Source of the DNA: an uncultured Lachnospiraceae bacterium
GTDB lineage: Bacteria > Bacillota > Clostridia > Lachnospirales > Lachnospiraceae
Assembly: GCA_902782965.1 (NCBI GenBank)
Contig: CACZPG010000146.1
Coordinates: 1-7,229, forward strand
Reading direction: 5' to 3'
Length of the DNA: 7,229 bases
Shown: positions 6,145 through 7,229 of the stretch, piece after piece
Layout of the letters: each line of letters begins with the position of its first letter
Position numbering within the stretch: the stretch's first letter is position 1
Position numbers and translations under genes: made by a program
The notes under the pieces: generated by a model
The model's input: only the letters and a program-made list of their open reading frames with translations
What the model was told of the DNA's origin: nothing
Databases searched by the model: none

Positions 6145-6203
6145 GATATAATGACATAAGTGTCAAAAGTCAAAAGGTACTTTTGACACCCACATCATAT
6201 AAT
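6145..6203. repeat. Palindromic repeat copy 2, with an internal 7-bp duplication
   Basis: Starting with GATATAATG and ending near CATCATATAAT, this matches the outer boxes of the hairpin before parA. The inner core is GTGTCAAAA facing TTTTGACACC. Perfect arms of 11 bp (6160-6170 and 6179-6189) flank an 8-nt loop, and the stem continues imperfectly outward to about 6147-6201. The left arm contains GTCAAAA twice in tandem (6162-6168 and 6169-6175), so the right arm can pair with either copy. It begins 8 bp after the serS stop codon. No T-tract follows, so it is not a clear terminator. Confidence 0.65.
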
Positions 6204-6283
6204 TATTTACCACCACCACTTAGTGATAAATCTGTCATATTAATTAATGACGATATATAGATGTTTATTTGTGATTAAATATC

Positions 6284-6343
6284 AAAAGATTCTTCGATAT
6301 AGAGTAGTTCGTTCAGAGCAACCATATATACGAAGAATCTTTT
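6284..6343 (+). terminator. Hairpin ending in TTTT just before dtd: attenuator or weak terminator
   Basis: A 13-bp perfect stem (6284-6296 with 6331-6343) continues, after one bulged base at 6330, for five more A-T pairs (6297-6301 with 6325-6329), leaving a loop of about 23 nt. The base AAAAGATTCTTCG/CGAAGAATCTTTT has the A-stem-T layout of a bidirectional intrinsic terminator, although only four T's follow. It ends 3 bp before the dtd ribosome site, so no separate dtd promoter fits between them. Any dtd transcript from upstream must pass through it. Attenuation or 5'-end protection are both possible. Confidence 0.5.
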
Positions 6344-6346
6344 AGT

Positions 6347-6351
6347 AAGGA
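6347..6351 (+). promoter_or_regulatory. Ribosome binding site of dtd
   Basis: AAGGA directly touches the ATG at 6352 (no spacer) but lies 6 nt before the ATG at 6358. This fixes 6358 as the start, which also gives the family-typical N-terminus MKFVIQRV. Confidence 0.7.
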
Positions 6352-6357
6352 ATGATT

Positions 6358-6858
6358 ATGAAATTTGTAATTCAAAGAGTATCAGAAGCCTCTGTTACTA
6401 TTTCCGGTAAGATAGCGGGAAATATAGACAAAGGATTTTTCGTTCTGATTGGTGTAACTGATTCAGATACGGAGGAAACAGCTGATAAACTTATTAAAAA
6501 ACTAATTGGACTGAGAATCTTTGCTGATGAGGAAGGAAAGACTAATAAAAGTCTGGAGGATGTGGGAGGTTCCCTTCTTCTGGTTTCGCAGTTCACACTC
6601 TACGCGGATTGCAGAAAGGGAAACAGACCGTCTTTCATCAAGTCCGGTTCGCCTCAGCATGCGCAGGAACTTTATAATTATATTGTAGAAAAATGTAAAT
6701 TATGGGCAGATGAAATAAACAATAAAATGTCATCAACAGGTGATGTTATTGAAGGTTCTAAGATAAGAGTTGAAACGGGCGAGTTTGGTGCAGATATGAG
6801 TTGCAGCCTTGTGAATGATGGTCCGTTTACAATCATATTAGATAGTACCGAATTGTGA
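6358..6858 (+). CDS. dtd: D-aminoacyl-tRNA deacylase
   Basis: Dtd hydrolyses D-amino acids (and glycine mischarged on tRNA-Ala) from tRNA, a proofreading step after aminoacylation; it acts as a cytoplasmic dimer. The product is 166 residues, against about 145-150 for most bacterial Dtd. MKFVIQRVSEASV at the start is family typical. SQFTLYAD at 77-84 carries the active-site threonine (T80), NRPSF is at 89-93, GEFGADM at 141-147, and NDGPFT at 153-158 carries the Gly-cisPro chirality-selecting pair (155-156). The extra length is a polar insert at about residues 117-135, between the helix after NRPSF and GEFGADM; it keeps the frame and all motifs. It lies 220 bp after serS and 42 bp before the HAD gene, and may share transcription with either neighbour. 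Its role suits the flanking aminoacyl-tRNA synthetases. Confidence 0.95.
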   Translation: MKFVIQRVSEASVTISGKIAGNIDKGFFVLIGVTDSDTEETADKLIKKLIGLRIFADEEGKTNKSLEDVGGSLLLVSQFTLYADCRKGNRPSFIKSGSPQHAQELYNYIVEKCKLWADEINNKMSSTGDVIEGSKIRVETGEFGADMSCSLVNDGPFTIILDSTEL

Positions 6859-6900
6859 TCTTCCTGATATAAGATATTAAATATGTAAAAGAGGAATAAA

Positions 6901-7229
6901 ATGATTAGAAATATAGTATTTGATGTTGGAGATGTTCTTGTTGATTTCTGCTATAAGGATTACATGCGTGGACTCGGCTTCGATGAGGAACTGGTAGAAC
7001 TATTTTCAAAAGAAATAGTATTAACGGAGTTCTGGCATGAAATGGATCTTGGTATAAAGTTCATTGATGACGGCAGAGAATTATTTACGAAAAGATTTCC
7101 TCAGTATAAGGATGAAATAACCAGATTCTGGGATAATATAATGGGTATTGTTAAAGAGTATGATTATGCCAAACCTCTGATTCACAAATTGAAAGAACAG
7201 GGTTATGGTGTGTACATTCTTTCTAATTA
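6901..7229 (+). CDS. HAD-superfamily hydrolase, YihX-like, 3' end outside window
   Basis: Only the first 109 complete codons are present; the frame is open at the window edge. The ATG follows GAGGA (6891-6895) by 5 nt. HAD motif I is FDVGDVLVDF at residues 7-16. The nucleophile would be D8, with Gly rather than Asp at the +2 position, as in the YihX-type FDxGxVL subgroup rather than the DxD phosphatases. Residues about 18-85 form the helical cap region. Motif II appears as VYILSN at 104-109, with Ser107. The rest of the protein (motifs III and IV) is missing, so activity and substrate cannot be judged; phosphatase on a small phosphorylated metabolite is the family expectation. It probably follows dtd in one transcript, 42 bp downstream with no terminator between. 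Confidence 0.85.
   Translation, partial: MIRNIVFDVGDVLVDFCYKDYMRGLGFDEELVELFSKEIVLTEFWHEMDLGIKFIDDGRELFTKRFPQYKDEITRFWDNIMGIVKEYDYAKPLIHKLKEQGYGVYILSN

Noticed and set aside
6183..6203. TTGACA plus TATAAT as a promoter after serS
   Set aside because: The boxes are only 9 bp apart, far from the 16-18 bp needed; both belong to the palindromic repeat.
6234..6251. GTCAT...ATGAC inverted repeat as an operator before dtd
   Set aside because: The arms are only 5 bp in AT-rich DNA and no promoter of quality surrounds them; chance is sufficient.

Overview
The window reads as a stretch of chromosome from a low-GC Firmicute of class Clostridia, most likely Lachnospiraceae-like. This placement is inferred from AT-rich codon use, strong AGGAGG-type ribosome sites, consensus Firmicute parS sites and the gene set; no marker gene fixes the genus. 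All genes lie on the + strand, and nothing looks like a phage, transposon, CRISPR or defence locus.

Layout. A complete argS (arginyl-tRNA synthetase, 30-1727) is followed by a 694-bp, extremely AT-rich gap (1728-2421). This gap holds five parS sites with the core TGTTTCACGTGAAACA: four perfect and one with a single change. The first abuts the argS stop codon. The second forms the centre of a 40-bp perfect palindrome followed by a T-tract, so it looks like both a parS site and the argS terminator. The gap ends with a 23-bp-arm hairpin and two candidate promoters for parA. Next come parA/soj (2422-3192), parB/spo0J (3233-4240) and a DUF4446 single-pass membrane protein gene (4240-4776) that overlaps the parB stop codon by one base. 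Then follow serS (4848-6137), dtd (6358-6858) and the first 109 codons of a HAD-family hydrolase (6901 to the window edge).

How the parts fit. ParA, ParB and the parS cluster form a complete chromosome segregation and SMC-loading system, suggesting that the window is near the replication origin, although oriC itself is not visible. ParB should load at the cluster and spread, possibly over the parA promoters and the 3' end of argS. The flanking genes (argS, serS, dtd) serve tRNA charging and proofreading.

The most interesting points are the dense parS array and its dual use as a terminator; a dispersed palindromic repeat present twice, before parA and after serS; a SerRS with archaeal/eukaryal-like motif signatures; and a hairpin set directly against the dtd ribosome site. 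I found no wholly unknown system. The core genes are recognisable and the novelty lies in the intergenic architecture.
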